Source: an uncultured bacterium (GTDB lineage: Bacteria > Calescibacteriota > Calescibacteriia > Calescibacteriales > Calescibacteriaceae). Taken from it: 64,000 bases of DNA. Numbering within the stretch: the first letter of the stretch is position 1; every line of letters begins with the position of its first letter. Below, piece by piece: positions 27,604 through 36,956 of the stretch. The notes under the pieces are model-generated. The model did no database searches, had not been told where the DNA came from, and saw only the letters and a program-made list of their open reading frames with translations. The position numbers and the translations under genes are program-made. The stretch is taken from positions 1 through 64,000 of the forward strand of contig CALHPK010000006.1 of assembly GCA_938036315.1 (NCBI GenBank), written 5' to 3'.

Positions 27604-28097
27604 GAAGGCATATAAAGGCGGAAGTAGTCAGGGTTATAGATGAGAACGGAAAACAACTTGGAATATTCCCGCTAAATCAAGCTCTACAGATAGCAGAAAG
27701 TAAAGGATTAGATCTTGTCGAAATTGTTCCAGATGCGGACCCTCCTGTTTGTAGAATAGTTGATTTCGGTAAATTCATGTATGAGCAGAAGAAGAAAGAA
27801 AAGGAGATGAGAAAAGCTCAAAAAGAGATAGAAGTGAAAGAGATGAGATTTTCTCCTACAATACAAGATCGTGATATCGATATAAAGGTAAGAAAAATAG
27901 AGGAATGGTTGACCGAGGATAGCTCTAAAGTAAAAGTTGTCGTTTTAGGTAAAGGCAGGGAGGCACTTCATGAAGAGGTATTGATGAAAACAATGGAAAA
28001 GGTAATTAGAAATTTGGAGGGTGTAGTTCAGATCGAAAAACCACCATATAAGGAGGGAAGAAATCTGGTTGCGGTAATTTCAAAAAAAAGGAAATAG
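27579..28097 (+). CDS. infC: Translation initiation factor IF-3
   Basis: A 172-residue initiation factor that binds the 30S subunit and checks start codons. It has VRVIDENGKQLGIFPLNQAL, GLDLVEIVPDADPPVCRIVDFGKF, the central helix YEQKKKEKEMRKAQKE, and EVKEMRFSPTIQDRDIDIKV. ATG 27579 lies inside thrS, while the conserved region starts only at about residue 11. A non-AUG start near 27613 (ATA, after GGAAGG) is possible, as infC often uses rare starts. The usual downstream partners rpmI and rplT are missing; mraY follows with its own promoter. Confidence 0.94.
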   Translation: MQKRFWRVGRHIKAEVVRVIDENGKQLGIFPLNQALQIAESKGLDLVEIVPDADPPVCRIVDFGKFMYEQKKKEKEMRKAQKEIEVKEMRFSPTIQDRDIDIKVRKIEEWLTEDSSKVKVVVLGKGREALHEEVLMKTMEKVIRNLEGVVQIEKPPYKEGRNLVAVISKKRK

Positions 28098-28132
28098 TCT
28101 GCAAAGGCGTATCTAAGACATCTCAGAATTTT

Positions 28133-28138
28133 TATAAT
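28133..28138 (+). promoter_or_regulatory. TATAAT -10 box of mraY, leaderless arrangement
   Basis: A perfect TATAAT ends six bases before the ATG at 28145. No Shine-Dalgarno and no clear -35 box are present. Confidence 0.55.
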
Positions 28139-28144
28139 TTTTTT

Positions 28145-29185
28145 ATGTTGGCATTTCTATTTGATCTGAAAATACTCGACAGAGCTATTGCAGGTGGAAT
28201 TTTATCATTTCTTTTGTATATTGCTTTTGGTAAGCAGATCATAAACTTTCTTCGTGAGGTAGGACTTGGACAGAAAGTATCCCATTGGGGACCAAAATCT
28301 CATTTCTCCAAGGAAGGGACTCCGACAGCTGGAGGACTGTTCATATGGCTTTTTTCTGTAATATCTATCATATTATTCGGGGATCTGAAGAATAAATACC
28401 TTTGGTTATCGGTTTTGACGTTTACACTATTTACAATTTTAGGGTTTGCCGACGATTTTCTCAAGAAAAAGACAAAAACAAGAGGTATGACAATTTCTCA
28501 GAAATTTTCGCTTCAGCTTATTCTGTCAGCTGTTATCATATTGCTTAGCTACGTAGTTGTTGGGATAAATCAATCGCTTAAAGTTCCATTCTCCGATTAT
28601 TTTATTGAAATTCCATTTCCTTTGTTTATTCTATTTTCTATTTTTGTTTTTGTTGGGAGTTCAAATGCTGTGAATCTTACTGATGGGTTAGATGGGCTGG
28701 CAGCAGGTCATCTTCTTGTAGCGTTCGCAGTCGCCACTGCTTTGGTTTACTTTGCTGGTCACTTTGTTTTTGCAGATTATCTTGATCTGTTCTTTGTGGC
28801 CGGAGTAGGAGAGGTAACTGTTCTTAATTTTGCCGTACTGGGAGCCCTACTCGGGTTCTTATGGTTTAATGGCTATCCTGCACAAATTTTTATGGGAGAT
28901 TCGGGTTCTCTATCTTTAGGGGCACTCCTTGGATATATAAGTATTATATCTAAAATAGAGCTTTTTCTTCCGATATTTGGGGCGATTTTTGTGGTAGAAG
29001 CTTTATCTGTAATCATTCAAGTTGCTTACTTCAAAATTACAAAAGGAAAAAGAATTTTCAAAATGTCTCCACTTCACCACCATTTTGAACTTTCTGGAAT
29101 CCCAGAGCCAAAAGTTGTTGTAAGGTTTATAATTTCAGCAATTATATTTGGGGGACTTGCATTGCTCGGACTAAAGATAAAGTAG
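28145..29185 (+). CDS. mraY: Phospho-N-acetylmuramoyl-pentapeptide-transferase
   Basis: A 346-residue polytopic membrane enzyme forming lipid I for peptidoglycan synthesis. It shows KEGTPTAGG, GFADDFLKKKTKTRGM with the Asp pair, SNAVNLTDGLDGLAAG, the catalytic Asp of FMGDSGSLSLGALLG, and the histidine motif MSPLHHHFELSG. About ten hydrophobic segments are visible. Length is near the family norm (about 360). It is separated from the mur/fts cluster where it is normally found, sitting between infC and nth. Confidence 0.96.
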   Translation: MLAFLFDLKILDRAIAGGILSFLLYIAFGKQIINFLREVGLGQKVSHWGPKSHFSKEGTPTAGGLFIWLFSVISIILFGDLKNKYLWLSVLTFTLFTILGFADDFLKKKTKTRGMTISQKFSLQLILSAVIILLSYVVVGINQSLKVPFSDYFIEIPFPLFILFSIFVFVGSSNAVNLTDGLDGLAAGHLLVAFAVATALVYFAGHFVFADYLDLFFVAGVGEVTVLNFAVLGALLGFLWFNGYPAQIFMGDSGSLSLGALLGYISIISKIELFLPIFGAIFVVEALSVIIQVAYFKITKGKRIFKMSPLHHHFELSGIPEPKVVVRFIISAIIFGGLALLGLKIK

Positions 29186-29296
29186 ATAAAAATTGGATGA
29201 GTAAACTTAGGACACCAGAGCTTATCAATTGAAAATTCGCGCAACAAAGCAGATATTTTTTGAATATTCTTAAACTTTGAAATTACACTTTAAATA

Positions 29297-29302
29297 TATA
29301 CT
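29297..29302 (+). promoter_or_regulatory. TATACT -10 box of nth, leaderless arrangement
   Basis: TATACT ends five bases before the GTG start at 29308. A TTGAAA at 29277-29282 is present but with a short 14-base spacing. No Shine-Dalgarno is seen. Confidence 0.5.
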
Positions 29303-29307
29303 GTGTT

Positions 29308-30009
29308 GTGCCAGAACCTTCAAAGAATAGAACTATAAAGAAAAATTATAGTATCAAAACTTCAGGAGAGTTATCATACGATAAAAAGATTGAGATAATC
29401 GAGAAAATATTGAAACTTTACCCTGATGAAAAGCTTGATCTGAAGTATAGCAATGAATTTGAGCTTCTCGTTGCTGCTGTCCTTGCAGCAAGATCAAAAG
29501 ATGAAATTGTGAATTCAGCTACAGAAAGGCTTTTTCAAGTTTATAACTCTCCTGATCAATTTGCAAAACTTAAACCAGAGGATCTTAAACCGTTTGTTTC
29601 AAAAATAAACTTTTGGTACAAAAAGTCAGAAGCAATTATACAGATAAGTAGAGAGCTCCTCGAAAAATACGGTGGAAAGGTACCACAGTCAAAAGAGGAA
29701 CTCGAAAAGATAAAGGGTATTGGAAGTAAAACCGCAAGCTTAGTTGTTGCTGCCGCATTTGGAAAGCCAGCTATAATAGTTGATACCCACTTCCAGACCG
29801 TAGCAAAAAGATTGGGACTTATTAGCGAGCAAGAAAGTGATAAACCTCAAAAGATAGAAGATAAGATGAAAAAGATAGTTCCAGAGAACAAACAGGCTAA
29901 ATTTTCTTTTGCATTGATAAGGCATGGGAAAAAATTCTGCTCAATCAGAAATCCAAAATGTTCTACATGTCCATTGCGGGAAGATTGCAGATTTTACTCT
30001 TTGAATTGA
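29308..30009 (+). CDS. nth: Endonuclease III (DNA glycosylase/AP lyase)
   Basis: A 233-residue base-excision repair enzyme. The helix-hairpin-helix IKGIGSKTASLVV carries the catalytic Lys141, and VDTHFQ carries Asp159. The C-terminal [4Fe-4S] cluster motif has Cys211, 218, 221 and 227 (C-x6-C-x2-C-x5-C). A 20-residue basic N-terminal extension precedes the domain. The start is GTG, supported by a -10 box five bases upstream. It overlaps the convergent rpoN gene by 16 bases. Confidence 0.94.
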   Translation: MPEPSKNRTIKKNYSIKTSGELSYDKKIEIIEKILKLYPDEKLDLKYSNEFELLVAAVLAARSKDEIVNSATERLFQVYNSPDQFAKLKPEDLKPFVSKINFWYKKSEAIIQISRELLEKYGGKVPQSKEELEKIKGIGSKTASLVVAAAFGKPAIIVDTHFQTVAKRLGLISEQESDKPQKIEDKMKKIVPENKQAKFSFALIRHGKKFCSIRNPKCSTCPLREDCRFYSLN

Positions 30010-31586
30010 TGTTGTTCGTAAAGCTTTTTTCTTTCTGCAATGTTTCCTATCCCCATCTTTTCTCTATATTTTACTACGGTTCTCCGCGCTATGTTTACTC
30101 CTGTTTTTTCTTTGATTATTTTTGCTATCTGGGAATCAGACAGGGGATTCTTTCTGTCTTCTTCTTTTATTATCTCCTCAAGTGTTTTGAGCAATTTTAA
30201 TTTTGATATTTTTTCTCCTGTTTTTGTCTCTACTGCTGATGACAAAAATTTTTTAAGTGGAAAGATACCATGCGGAGTGCGAACATACTTATTCTTTATA
30301 GCTCTGCTTATGTTCCCGATTGACAGACCGCATCTTTCTGCCAGATCTGCAAGTTTTAACGCATTTATGTCAGATTCTTTGCCAGACTTCAAGAATTTAT
30401 TCTGAACCGCAAAAATCTCTTTAGATACTCTCAGTAAAATTTCCTGCCTTTTCTTTACACCATCTGCTATAACTTTTGCCCTTCTTATGTATTCTTTAAC
30501 CTTTAGAATTTGAGATTTATCCTTATTATCGATCAATCTGAGCCAATCTTTTAGATTTCTCAAATTTTTATCATCATAGATCTTGGTTATCCTAATTCTG
30601 TAAGGCTTAGTGATTCTTATGTAAAGAGTCTCATCTGAATTTAGATCTACCTCAATATCAGGTTCTAAGGTTTCACCTGTTCTGACATAAGTATTTTCGA
30701 TAGATTTTTGAGCTATTAGCTCCTGAAGCGGATAGAGCGGAATGCAGTCTATTTTTTGTTTCAGATCTTTTAGTTCTTGTGGCATTTCATTTTCGATTGA
30801 CATGCTGATTTCTCTCAAATCCTCCTGCATCCAGAAATTCTTTTTAGAGAATGCAACCTCGAGGAGTTTATTATATTTTTCAGCTAGCTTTTCTATCTTT
30901 TCTATAAGCTCAGGCGTTGGAGAAACTCCAGTTTTTCTGAACACTATAAAAGTGAAAAATTCTTTCCAGTCTTTACTTGCAATTCCGGGTGGATCAAGTT
31001 TTGTCATCATCTCCTGTCTTACCATCTCAAATTTTTGGTAGTCAGCATCTATGCCGTATTTTTTGAGGCTATTTACTATCTCTTCTGGGGGAAGATTCAG
31101 ATATCCTCTATAATCAAGTGAATACAGAATAGCCCGAGCTATTTCAAGATCTTCTCCTTTGAAATGCGATTCAATCTGGTTTTCAATGCTGAAACTAACT
31201 TCAGAAGATGGGAGATTCTGCTCAAGATCTTGCCTATATTTAACAAAGTCAGGATTCTGCAGATGTGGATTAAACATCTCGTATTCCTGATAACTTTCAA
31301 ATTGATCATATCCAACTCCGACAAGGTTTTCATAATCTGATCTAAATTCTTCATAATCTGATCTAAATTCTTCATTATGCTCTTTATAGCTATTTTCTTG
31401 GACTTCTTCGGAACTACTATCTATTTCTAAGAATGGGTTTTCCTCTATCTCTTTGAGAATTTCTTTTTCAAGTTCCTGTACAGGACATTCGAGCAATCTG
31501 AGCTGTTCTTTAAGTTCTGGAGTTATTTTCAATTTAGGCTGGAGCTTGAGTTGTGGTAATATTACCAAATCTGTTTTAATTCTCAT
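29994..31586 (-). CDS. rpoN: RNA polymerase sigma-54 factor
   Basis: A 530-residue sigma factor. Region I is Gln/Leu-rich (LKLQPKLKITPELKEQLRLLECPVQELE). Acidic region II carries a duplicated heptad EEFRSDY from a 21-bp tandem repeat. The core-binding domain follows. The C-terminus has an HTH and the RpoN box ARRTVVKYRE (about 500-509), one substitution from the ARRTVAKYRE consensus. The presence of sigma-54 implies -24/-12 promoters and enhancer-binding activators elsewhere. TAAAAT is ten bases before the ATG, and a 20-bp direct repeat lies further upstream. Confidence 0.95.
   Translation of the reverse strand: MRIKTDLVILPQLKLQPKLKITPELKEQLRLLECPVQELEKEILKEIEENPFLEIDSSSEEVQENSYKEHNEEFRSDYEEFRSDYENLVGVGYDQFESYQEYEMFNPHLQNPDFVKYRQDLEQNLPSSEVSFSIENQIESHFKGEDLEIARAILYSLDYRGYLNLPPEEIVNSLKKYGIDADYQKFEMVRQEMMTKLDPPGIASKDWKEFFTFIVFRKTGVSPTPELIEKIEKLAEKYNKLLEVAFSKKNFWMQEDLREISMSIENEMPQELKDLKQKIDCIPLYPLQELIAQKSIENTYVRTGETLEPDIEVDLNSDETLYIRITKPYRIRITKIYDDKNLRNLKDWLRLIDNKDKSQILKVKEYIRRAKVIADGVKKRQEILLRVSKEIFAVQNKFLKSGKESDINALKLADLAERCGLSIGNISRAIKNKYVRTPHGIFPLKKFLSSAVETKTGEKISKLKLLKTLEEIIKEEDRKNPLSDSQIAKIIKEKTGVNIARRTVVKYREKMGIGNIAERKKLYEQHQFKE
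31331..31372. repeat. Perfect 21-bp tandem repeat inside rpoN
   Basis: Two identical 21-bp units (31331-31351 and 31352-31372) encode a repeated EEFRSDY heptad in the acidic region II of sigma-54, a segment tolerant of length change. Confidence 0.9.
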
Positions 31587-31635
31587 CTTTAAATAAATTT
31601 TAAATACTTCAATTTATTTACGAAGATTTGACAAT

Positions 31636-31675
31636 TTGGTTCGTTTGATTCTTTATTGGTTCGTTTGATTCTTTA
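31636..31675. repeat. Perfect 20-bp direct repeat upstream of rpoN
   Basis: The unit TTGGTTCGTTTGATTCTTTA occurs twice, at 31636-31655 and 31656-31675, between the sbcD stop and the rpoN start. A 20-bp period is about two helical turns, so paired protein binding is possible. It may equally be a chance duplication. Confidence 0.85.
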
Positions 31676-31681
31676 TATGTG

Positions 31682-32914
31682 CTACAAATTTCCTTCTGCT
31701 TTTTTTATTTCTTCGAGAATTTCTATAAGTTTGTTTTTTATTGTAGCAAACTCATCCTTTTTGCTTCTTTTATATTCAAGGCAATATTTTTCATATAGAG
31801 TTAATATATCTGAGTTTTGATTTATATCCTTCGGAGGAGCTACATTACTCACGATTGGTTTCTTCTGGATGCTCAGATGTACAACTCCTTCGATTTGATT
31901 TATCTTATCTATAAGCTCTGGTTTCGGAGCTTTATTCCCTTTTATCACGACTTTTTTAAGTGTATTTTTATGATTTTCAAGTTCCTGTAAGATTTGATTG
32001 ATTCGTAATTCATTTTTTTCATCTAAGTCGTATTCAAAGGTTTTGAGTTTTCTTTTAAGTGTTAGTTTGATTGGTGGTTTAACATCCGCCTTCATACTAT
32101 TTTCAGGAATCTCAACAAGAAGGCAGTATTTCTCTTCCTCGTTCTGTTCGCTGAAATCTATTTGAAATATGCTTCCAGAATAGTATATCTTCACATCTGG
32201 ATTTTTTACCTCCTGCATTTTGTGTATGTGGCCGAGTCCATAGTATACTACATTTTTGGGTAATTTTCCCCAGTCTACTGAAAATTGAGATAGTACGCTT
32301 ATTTCTCTTTCGCTTCCAGAAGGCTCTGCGTCTGTCACAGAAAGGTGAGATAATATTACTATTTTTGTATCTTTACCATACTTTTCCAGAATTTTATTTA
32401 CTCCTTCCTCAAGATAATTTGCCACTCCATCAGAATATCTTATTGCCCTTGTATAAATATCATGAGTTATTTTTGTTATATGACTTGGATGTGGATATGG
32501 AACTACGAAGAAGCAAATTTTTTGCTTTTCGTCGTGCAAAAGGATTGATTTTTGGAGAATTTCAGAAGACGGAACCATCCTGTCATATATGTAGGTTTTT
32601 GCAAGTCTCAGGAGTGGTTTGACACTTTTCAGAAAGTCTTGGGAATCGTGGTTACCACTGAGTAATATTGAGTGAACTTTTAGGGAGCTTATTTCAAGAA
32701 AGAAATTCCAGACAAGTTCAGCATCCTGATTCGCTACTTGCGGTTTATCAAATATATCTCCACACACAACCAAGTAATCTATTTTTTCAGATTTTACTGT
32801 TTTCTTTATTTCATTGAGAGCATATTCTACGTCTTCTCGTCTTGATATCTTCCCATTAGTCTTGCCTACGTGCCAATCTGATGTGTGTAAGATTCTTATT
32901 GAACGAAAATTCAT
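31682..32914 (-). CDS. sbcD: SbcD/Mre11-type DNA repair exonuclease
   Basis: A 410-residue metallophosphoesterase. Metal motifs are HTSDWHVG (Asp13, His15), VVCGDIFD (Asp53), LSGNHD (Asn88, His89), ILSHLSV and YYGLGHIH. Past residue 270 lies a capping region typical of SbcD/Mre11. These nucleases act with SbcC/Rad50 on double-strand ends and hairpins. The SbcC ATPase gene is not next to it here, which is unusual. rpoN follows downstream after a 95-base gap with a 20-bp repeat. Confidence 0.85.
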   Translation of the reverse strand: MNFRSIRILHTSDWHVGKTNGKISRREDVEYALNEIKKTVKSEKIDYLVVCGDIFDKPQVANQDAELVWNFFLEISSLKVHSILLSGNHDSQDFLKSVKPLLRLAKTYIYDRMVPSSEILQKSILLHDEKQKICFFVVPYPHPSHITKITHDIYTRAIRYSDGVANYLEEGVNKILEKYGKDTKIVILSHLSVTDAEPSGSEREISVLSQFSVDWGKLPKNVVYYGLGHIHKMQEVKNPDVKIYYSGSIFQIDFSEQNEEEKYCLLVEIPENSMKADVKPPIKLTLKRKLKTFEYDLDEKNELRINQILQELENHKNTLKKVVIKGNKAPKPELIDKINQIEGVVHLSIQKKPIVSNVAPPKDINQNSDILTLYEKYCLEYKRSKKDEFATIKNKLIEILEEIKKAEGNL

Positions 32915-33004
32915 TCTTTATATATTTTTATCTTTATTTTTTGACGGAGAATGAAGAATGTAAAATTTTAGAATCTTTAGATTAGGAAATAAAATTTATC
33001 TGAG

Positions 33005-34060
33005 GTGAAAAAGAGATATATAATTGTGAGTGATCTTCATCTCGGAAGAGGGAGGATATATCGAGGGGTTCAGAACTACAAAGAGGATTTTCTGTATGAC
33101 GAGGATTTTTATGATTTTCTTAGATACTGGGTTCAGGAATCCGAAGGATTCGAACTTAAGCTCGTGCTTAACGGAGATATAGTCGATATAGTTAAATCTG
33201 CTTACAAAGATAAAGAAGTATATAAAAAAGAAGTTTTTTCGTTTATAGATGATTGTGTAGAAGGACACAGAGTTTTTTTCAGTGCTCTGAAAGACTTTCA
33301 ATCTGAGGGTGGAAATATATTCTATGTTATTGGTAATCACGATCAGGCCGTAGCTTCCCCTGAGGTGCAGGCTTTTTTAGTTGAAAAGACCGGGCTCAAT
33401 ATAAAATTTGTAAAAAGGGAACTTATCGAAGATGGCATTTGGATAGAGCATGGTCACAAGTACGAGGTTATAAATAGAACAGATCTTGTTGATATCTGGA
33501 TCAGAGATGATAAGGGCGAGGAAAAGTTGAATATCCCGTGGGGATCAAGATTTGTTGTTGAAGTTGCTGGAAGTTTCTCTGTTGAGAGACCTTACGTTGA
33601 GAGATGGAGACCATTAAGGCAAGCTCTCAAGTGGGGACTTATATTTGAAACTAAGCTTACTTTGAAGTTTTTGATTAGGATAATCAAATTTGTTCTGAAA
33701 AACAGAAGAATATATGATCCAGCAAGTAGGAGATATTATAGGACTCCCTGGAGAGAGGTTATGGAAGCTATGGGACATAAGATAGTAGATAGATCCGCGA
33801 CCACTGTGCTGAAAAGACCGGATATCAATGTTGTTATTATGGGACACACTCACAGGGCGCTTCGTAAAGATCTTAATGGTAAGCTTTACATCAATACTGG
33901 AACCTGGATTCCTTTTGTTTCTTTCTATGCTCCTCACATTGGTCTTATCGAGAAGAAAACCTTTGTTCTGATTGAGAAATCACATAGCATTTTTGCTGGA
34001 GTTTTTGAGTGGAATGGTGTCAGAAAACTTTATAGTGAATTCCGCAGTGTTTTGGATTAG
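33005..34060 (+). CDS. Metallophosphoesterase (LpxH-like)
   Basis: A 351-residue calcineurin-like phosphoesterase. Motifs are IVSDLHLGRG (Asp10, His12), VLNGDIVDI (Asp58), VIGNHDQ, WIEHGHKYE, and VVIMGHTHRAL, all intact. The layout resembles UDP-2,3-diacylglucosamine hydrolase and larger relatives, so lipid or nucleotide substrates are possible; it is longer than LpxH (about 240). The start is GTG at 33005, with TAAAAT nine bases upstream. It is divergent from sbcD, separated by 90 bases. The 150 bases after it contain nothing I can identify. Confidence 0.82.
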   Translation: MKKRYIIVSDLHLGRGRIYRGVQNYKEDFLYDEDFYDFLRYWVQESEGFELKLVLNGDIVDIVKSAYKDKEVYKKEVFSFIDDCVEGHRVFFSALKDFQSEGGNIFYVIGNHDQAVASPEVQAFLVEKTGLNIKFVKRELIEDGIWIEHGHKYEVINRTDLVDIWIRDDKGEEKLNIPWGSRFVVEVAGSFSVERPYVERWRPLRQALKWGLIFETKLTLKFLIRIIKFVLKNRRIYDPASRRYYRTPWREVMEAMGHKIVDRSATTVLKRPDINVVIMGHTHRALRKDLNGKLYINTGTWIPFVSFYAPHIGLIEKKTFVLIEKSHSIFAGVFEWNGVRKLYSEFRSVLD

Positions 34061-34213
34061 AATATCATTGTCTAAGCTGTGCAGCATGTTTTAGCAAGTG
34101 AAAATATCAAGGGTTACCCATGCGGACTGAATTTCATCTACAAAAGTGTTTTACATTTGTAATTTTTTGAAAAGATCCATCCTAAAGTTGCTTTCTGAAT
34201 GTAATAGAGTTAT

Positions 34214-35461
34214 TTATTCTATATATGATGTCTGCATATAATCTTGGAGGACTTCTGGGATTTTGATTCTTCCATCTTTTTGTAAGTAGTTTTCAAGAAT
34301 TGCGGCAAGGCATCTACCTACTGCCACGCCCGACCCATTGAGGGTGTGTACATATTCAATTTTCCCCGACTTTCTCCGCATTCTTATCTTGCTCCTTCTA
34401 GATTGAAAATCTTCACAGTTTGAGCATGAAGATATTTCGAGATATTTTTCAAGGCCAGGCATCCAGACTTCTATGTCATATGTTTTAGATGCGGCAAACC
34501 CAAGATCGTCTGCTGGGAGCAGAACAACTCTATGAGGTATTTCGAGCAGATCAAGAATGTAGCAAGCATCTTCTACGAGTTTTTCAAGCTCTTGGTAAGA
34601 GTCTTCTGGTTTAGATATTTTCACAAGTTCAACTTTATTGAATTGATGCTGACGTATGATCCCACGTGTTTCCCTACCCCATGAGCCAGCTTCTCTTCTA
34701 AAGCACGCTGAGTATGTTACACAGTTTATCGTTAGCTCACTTTCTGGTATTATCGAATCTCTAAAGATATTAACTAGGGTAACTTCTGATGTTGGAATGA
34801 GCCAGAGATTGTCTTTTTCGACCTGATACATATCGTCTGCAAATTTTGGAAGCTGTCCTGTCCCAACCATTGTTTCGTATTTGATAAGGTAAGGAGCAAA
34901 AAATTCTTTATATCCTCTTTTCGTGTGGGTATCTATCATAAAGTTTATAAGTGCTCTTTCAAGTTTGGCTCCCATTCCTTTCAGTACTGTGAATCCTGAT
35001 CCAGAAAGTTTAGCCCCTGTTTTGAAATCAAGGATTCCGAGTTTCTCTCCAATTTCCCAGTGGGGTTTTCGGTGGGGTGGGAGGTGAGGTTCTCCCTTAA
35101 CCTTTACAACCTTGAGCCCATCTTCTGGTACAGAGCTGTGAACTATATTAGGGTAATTAAGTATTTTATCGAGCCAGTCTTGCTCGGTTTTTTCTGCTTC
35201 TTCTTCTTTTGATTTTATCTCTTCCCTTATCTGTCTTGCTTTTTCTTTAAGCTCACTTGTATTTTCTCCACTCCTTGAAAGTCTTTCTATTTCTTCTGTT
35301 ATCTTGTTAAGTTCTGCGCGTTTTGATTCAATTATAATTTTTAACTCCCTTCTTCTTTTATCTACATCTATAAGGCTACTTACATTAAGATTCATCTTCC
35401 TTTTCTTCACATTCTCAAAGAGAATTTCAGGGGACTTCTTTATCAATTCAGGATTTATCAT
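34214..35461 (-). CDS. serS: Seryl-tRNA synthetase
   Basis: A 415-residue class II synthetase. The N-terminal coiled-coil arm (about 30-105, rich in Glu/Lys/Arg) binds the tRNA-Ser long arm. The catalytic domain has SGSGFTVLKGMGAKLERALI, TSEVTL, motif 2 FRREAGSWGRETRGIIRQHQF, and motif 3 GVAVGRCLAAILENYL. Length is typical. No Shine-Dalgarno is visible upstream. It faces a 550-base gap on its 5' side. Confidence 0.96.
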   Translation of the reverse strand: MINPELIKKSPEILFENVKKRKMNLNVSSLIDVDKRRRELKIIIESKRAELNKITEEIERLSRSGENTSELKEKARQIREEIKSKEEEAEKTEQDWLDKILNYPNIVHSSVPEDGLKVVKVKGEPHLPPHRKPHWEIGEKLGILDFKTGAKLSGSGFTVLKGMGAKLERALINFMIDTHTKRGYKEFFAPYLIKYETMVGTGQLPKFADDMYQVEKDNLWLIPTSEVTLVNIFRDSIIPESELTINCVTYSACFRREAGSWGRETRGIIRQHQFNKVELVKISKPEDSYQELEKLVEDACYILDLLEIPHRVVLLPADDLGFAASKTYDIEVWMPGLEKYLEISSCSNCEDFQSRRSKIRMRRKSGKIEYVHTLNGSGVAVGRCLAAILENYLQKDGRIKIPEVLQDYMQTSYIE

Positions 35462-36011
35462 ATAAGGCAGATATGTGCTAACAAAAAAGTATTAAATCAA
35501 AAATTTATATTGATTGATTGTCAAAAAAATTAAAGATGATTTTTGTTTTTAGATTTCGATCTACCCATTCTTTTGCTCGGCGGTTGAAGTTATTTTGGGC
35601 ATCAAAGCTCAGTATGGTTTATTATTATTGTTGACAAGGTCGATTTTTTTAGAGAATTCATTTGTAAACCAAGATCTGGATAAGTGGTAAGCTTTGTTTT
35701 TGAAGATGTTCTTTCAGATATTTTCTGTGGAAAGAGATTGCGTAGTTGAGCATTCTTTGAGGCATAAAGTCATCATTTGAGCTTCGAAATTAGATGTTAA
35801 GCAGGAATTCCCCTGAGGGATTTCAATTCAACTGACGAAATCTGCAATGAGTTTTTCTTAGATTTTTGTAGATTTTTGTAGGTAGAATTTTGATTCCAAA
35901 GATTAGAAATTTTTACATTGTAATTAAGAACACATATGATTATAAAATTAAGAACACATATAATTATAAAATATTGAGAGATTATTTATTCTAAGGGGTG
36001 ACAGAGGCGGT
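35462..36011. other. 550-base gap with gene-like fragments and tandem repeats
   Basis: No intact gene is present. Minus-strand frames near 35760-35540 read LNYAISFHRKYLKEHL, AYHLSRSWFTNEFSKKID and FDAQNNFNRRAKEWVDRN in three different frames, which looks like a decayed gene of unknown family. A hairpin with an 8-bp stem (one mismatch) lies at about 35804-35823, without a T-run. Tandem repeats of 10 bp (35859-35878) and 24 bp (35922-35969) lie on the pyrB side. Confidence 0.4.
35922..35969. repeat. 24-bp tandem repeat upstream of pyrB
   Basis: Units at 35922-35945 and 35946-35969 differ at one base. Each contains a TATAA-like stretch, so the duplication may have doubled a promoter element of pyrB, whose start is 43 bases further on. 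Confidence 0.85.
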
Positions 36012-36956
36012 ATGGGTAGATTTTCAATTTTATCTATTGATGACCTATCTTGTGAAGATATCCAGAATATTATTGATATATCGTTCTCTATGGATGAGGT
36101 TCTTGGGAGAGATATTAAGAAGATTCCCACATTGCGCGGTAAGGTTGTTGCTCTTATGTTTTTTGAACCATCAACAAGAACTCGTATCTCATTTGAATTA
36201 GCTTCCAAGTTTGTTTCTGCTGATACAGTCAATTTCTCAACCGCTGGATCATCTATTGAGAAAGGAGAGTCCCTCATAGATACAATAAGGACTATATCAA
36301 GTCTGGGAGTTGACTTTTTGGTGATAAGACACAACAAGGAGGGAGTTCCACACATTGTCGCTGAACATTCAGATATTTCGGTAATAAACGCAGGAGATGG
36401 GAAGAATGAACACCCAACCCAGGCTCTACTTGATCTTTTCACAATGATGAAAAGGAAAAAATTAAAAAGCATTAGCGATATGAAAAATTTATCGGTTTCA
36501 ATAGTAGGAGATATTCTTCACTCCAGAGTTGCAAGGAGTAATATAAAGCTTCTAAGAAAGCTTGGGGTAAAGATAAACGTTGTTTCAGCGTACACTACAC
36601 TACCGCAAGGTATAGATAAAGTCTTTGACATAAAGGTGAAAAATTTTATAGATGAAGAGGTTCTTGAAAGTGACTTTATAATGGCACTAAGGCTTCAGAA
36701 AGAAAGACACGCTGCTGTTTTCTACCCATCTGATAGAGAATTCAATTTCTTCTGGGGACTGAAGGAAGAACAGATTTTGAAGCTTAAAGATAGAGTAATT
36801 ATGCATCCAGGTCCTATGAACCTCGGAGTTGAGATTATGCCAGCTGTTGCTTATTCAGAGCTATCAGCCATATCAGAGCAGGTCAGAAATGGGGTAGCAG
36901 TTAGGATGGCTATTTTGTTTTACATCTTCAGAGGCGGTAAGATAGGCATAGATTGA
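36012..36956 (+). CDS. pyrB: Aspartate carbamoyltransferase catalytic chain
   Basis: A 314-residue enzyme joining carbamoyl phosphate and aspartate in pyrimidine synthesis. The carbamoyl-phosphate loop FFEPSTRTRISFE (Ser54-Thr55-Arg56-Thr57), the SIEKGES loop (Lys84), the HPTQALLDL segment (134-142) and the C-terminal MHPGPMNLGVEI are all intact. Length fits the family. No pyrI, pyrC or pyrR gene is adjacent. Its end overlaps the convergent amidotransferase by 29 bases, the longest convergent overlap in the window. Confidence 0.96.
   Translation: MGRFSILSIDDLSCEDIQNIIDISFSMDEVLGRDIKKIPTLRGKVVALMFFEPSTRTRISFELASKFVSADTVNFSTAGSSIEKGESLIDTIRTISSLGVDFLVIRHNKEGVPHIVAEHSDISVINAGDGKNEHPTQALLDLFTMMKRKKLKSISDMKNLSVSIVGDILHSRVARSNIKLLRKLGVKINVVSAYTTLPQGIDKVFDIKVKNFIDEEVLESDFIMALRLQKERHAAVFYPSDREFNFFWGLKEEQILKLKDRVIMHPGPMNLGVEIMPAVAYSELSAISEQVRNGVAVRMAILFYIFRGGKIGID

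Noticed and set aside
35804-35823. Hairpin as a rho-independent terminator
   Set aside because: There is no T-run on either strand after the stem, and no gene ends there.
35948-36472. 174-codon minus-strand frame opposite pyrB
   Set aside because: It mirrors the conserved pyrB coding sequence and has no family features.
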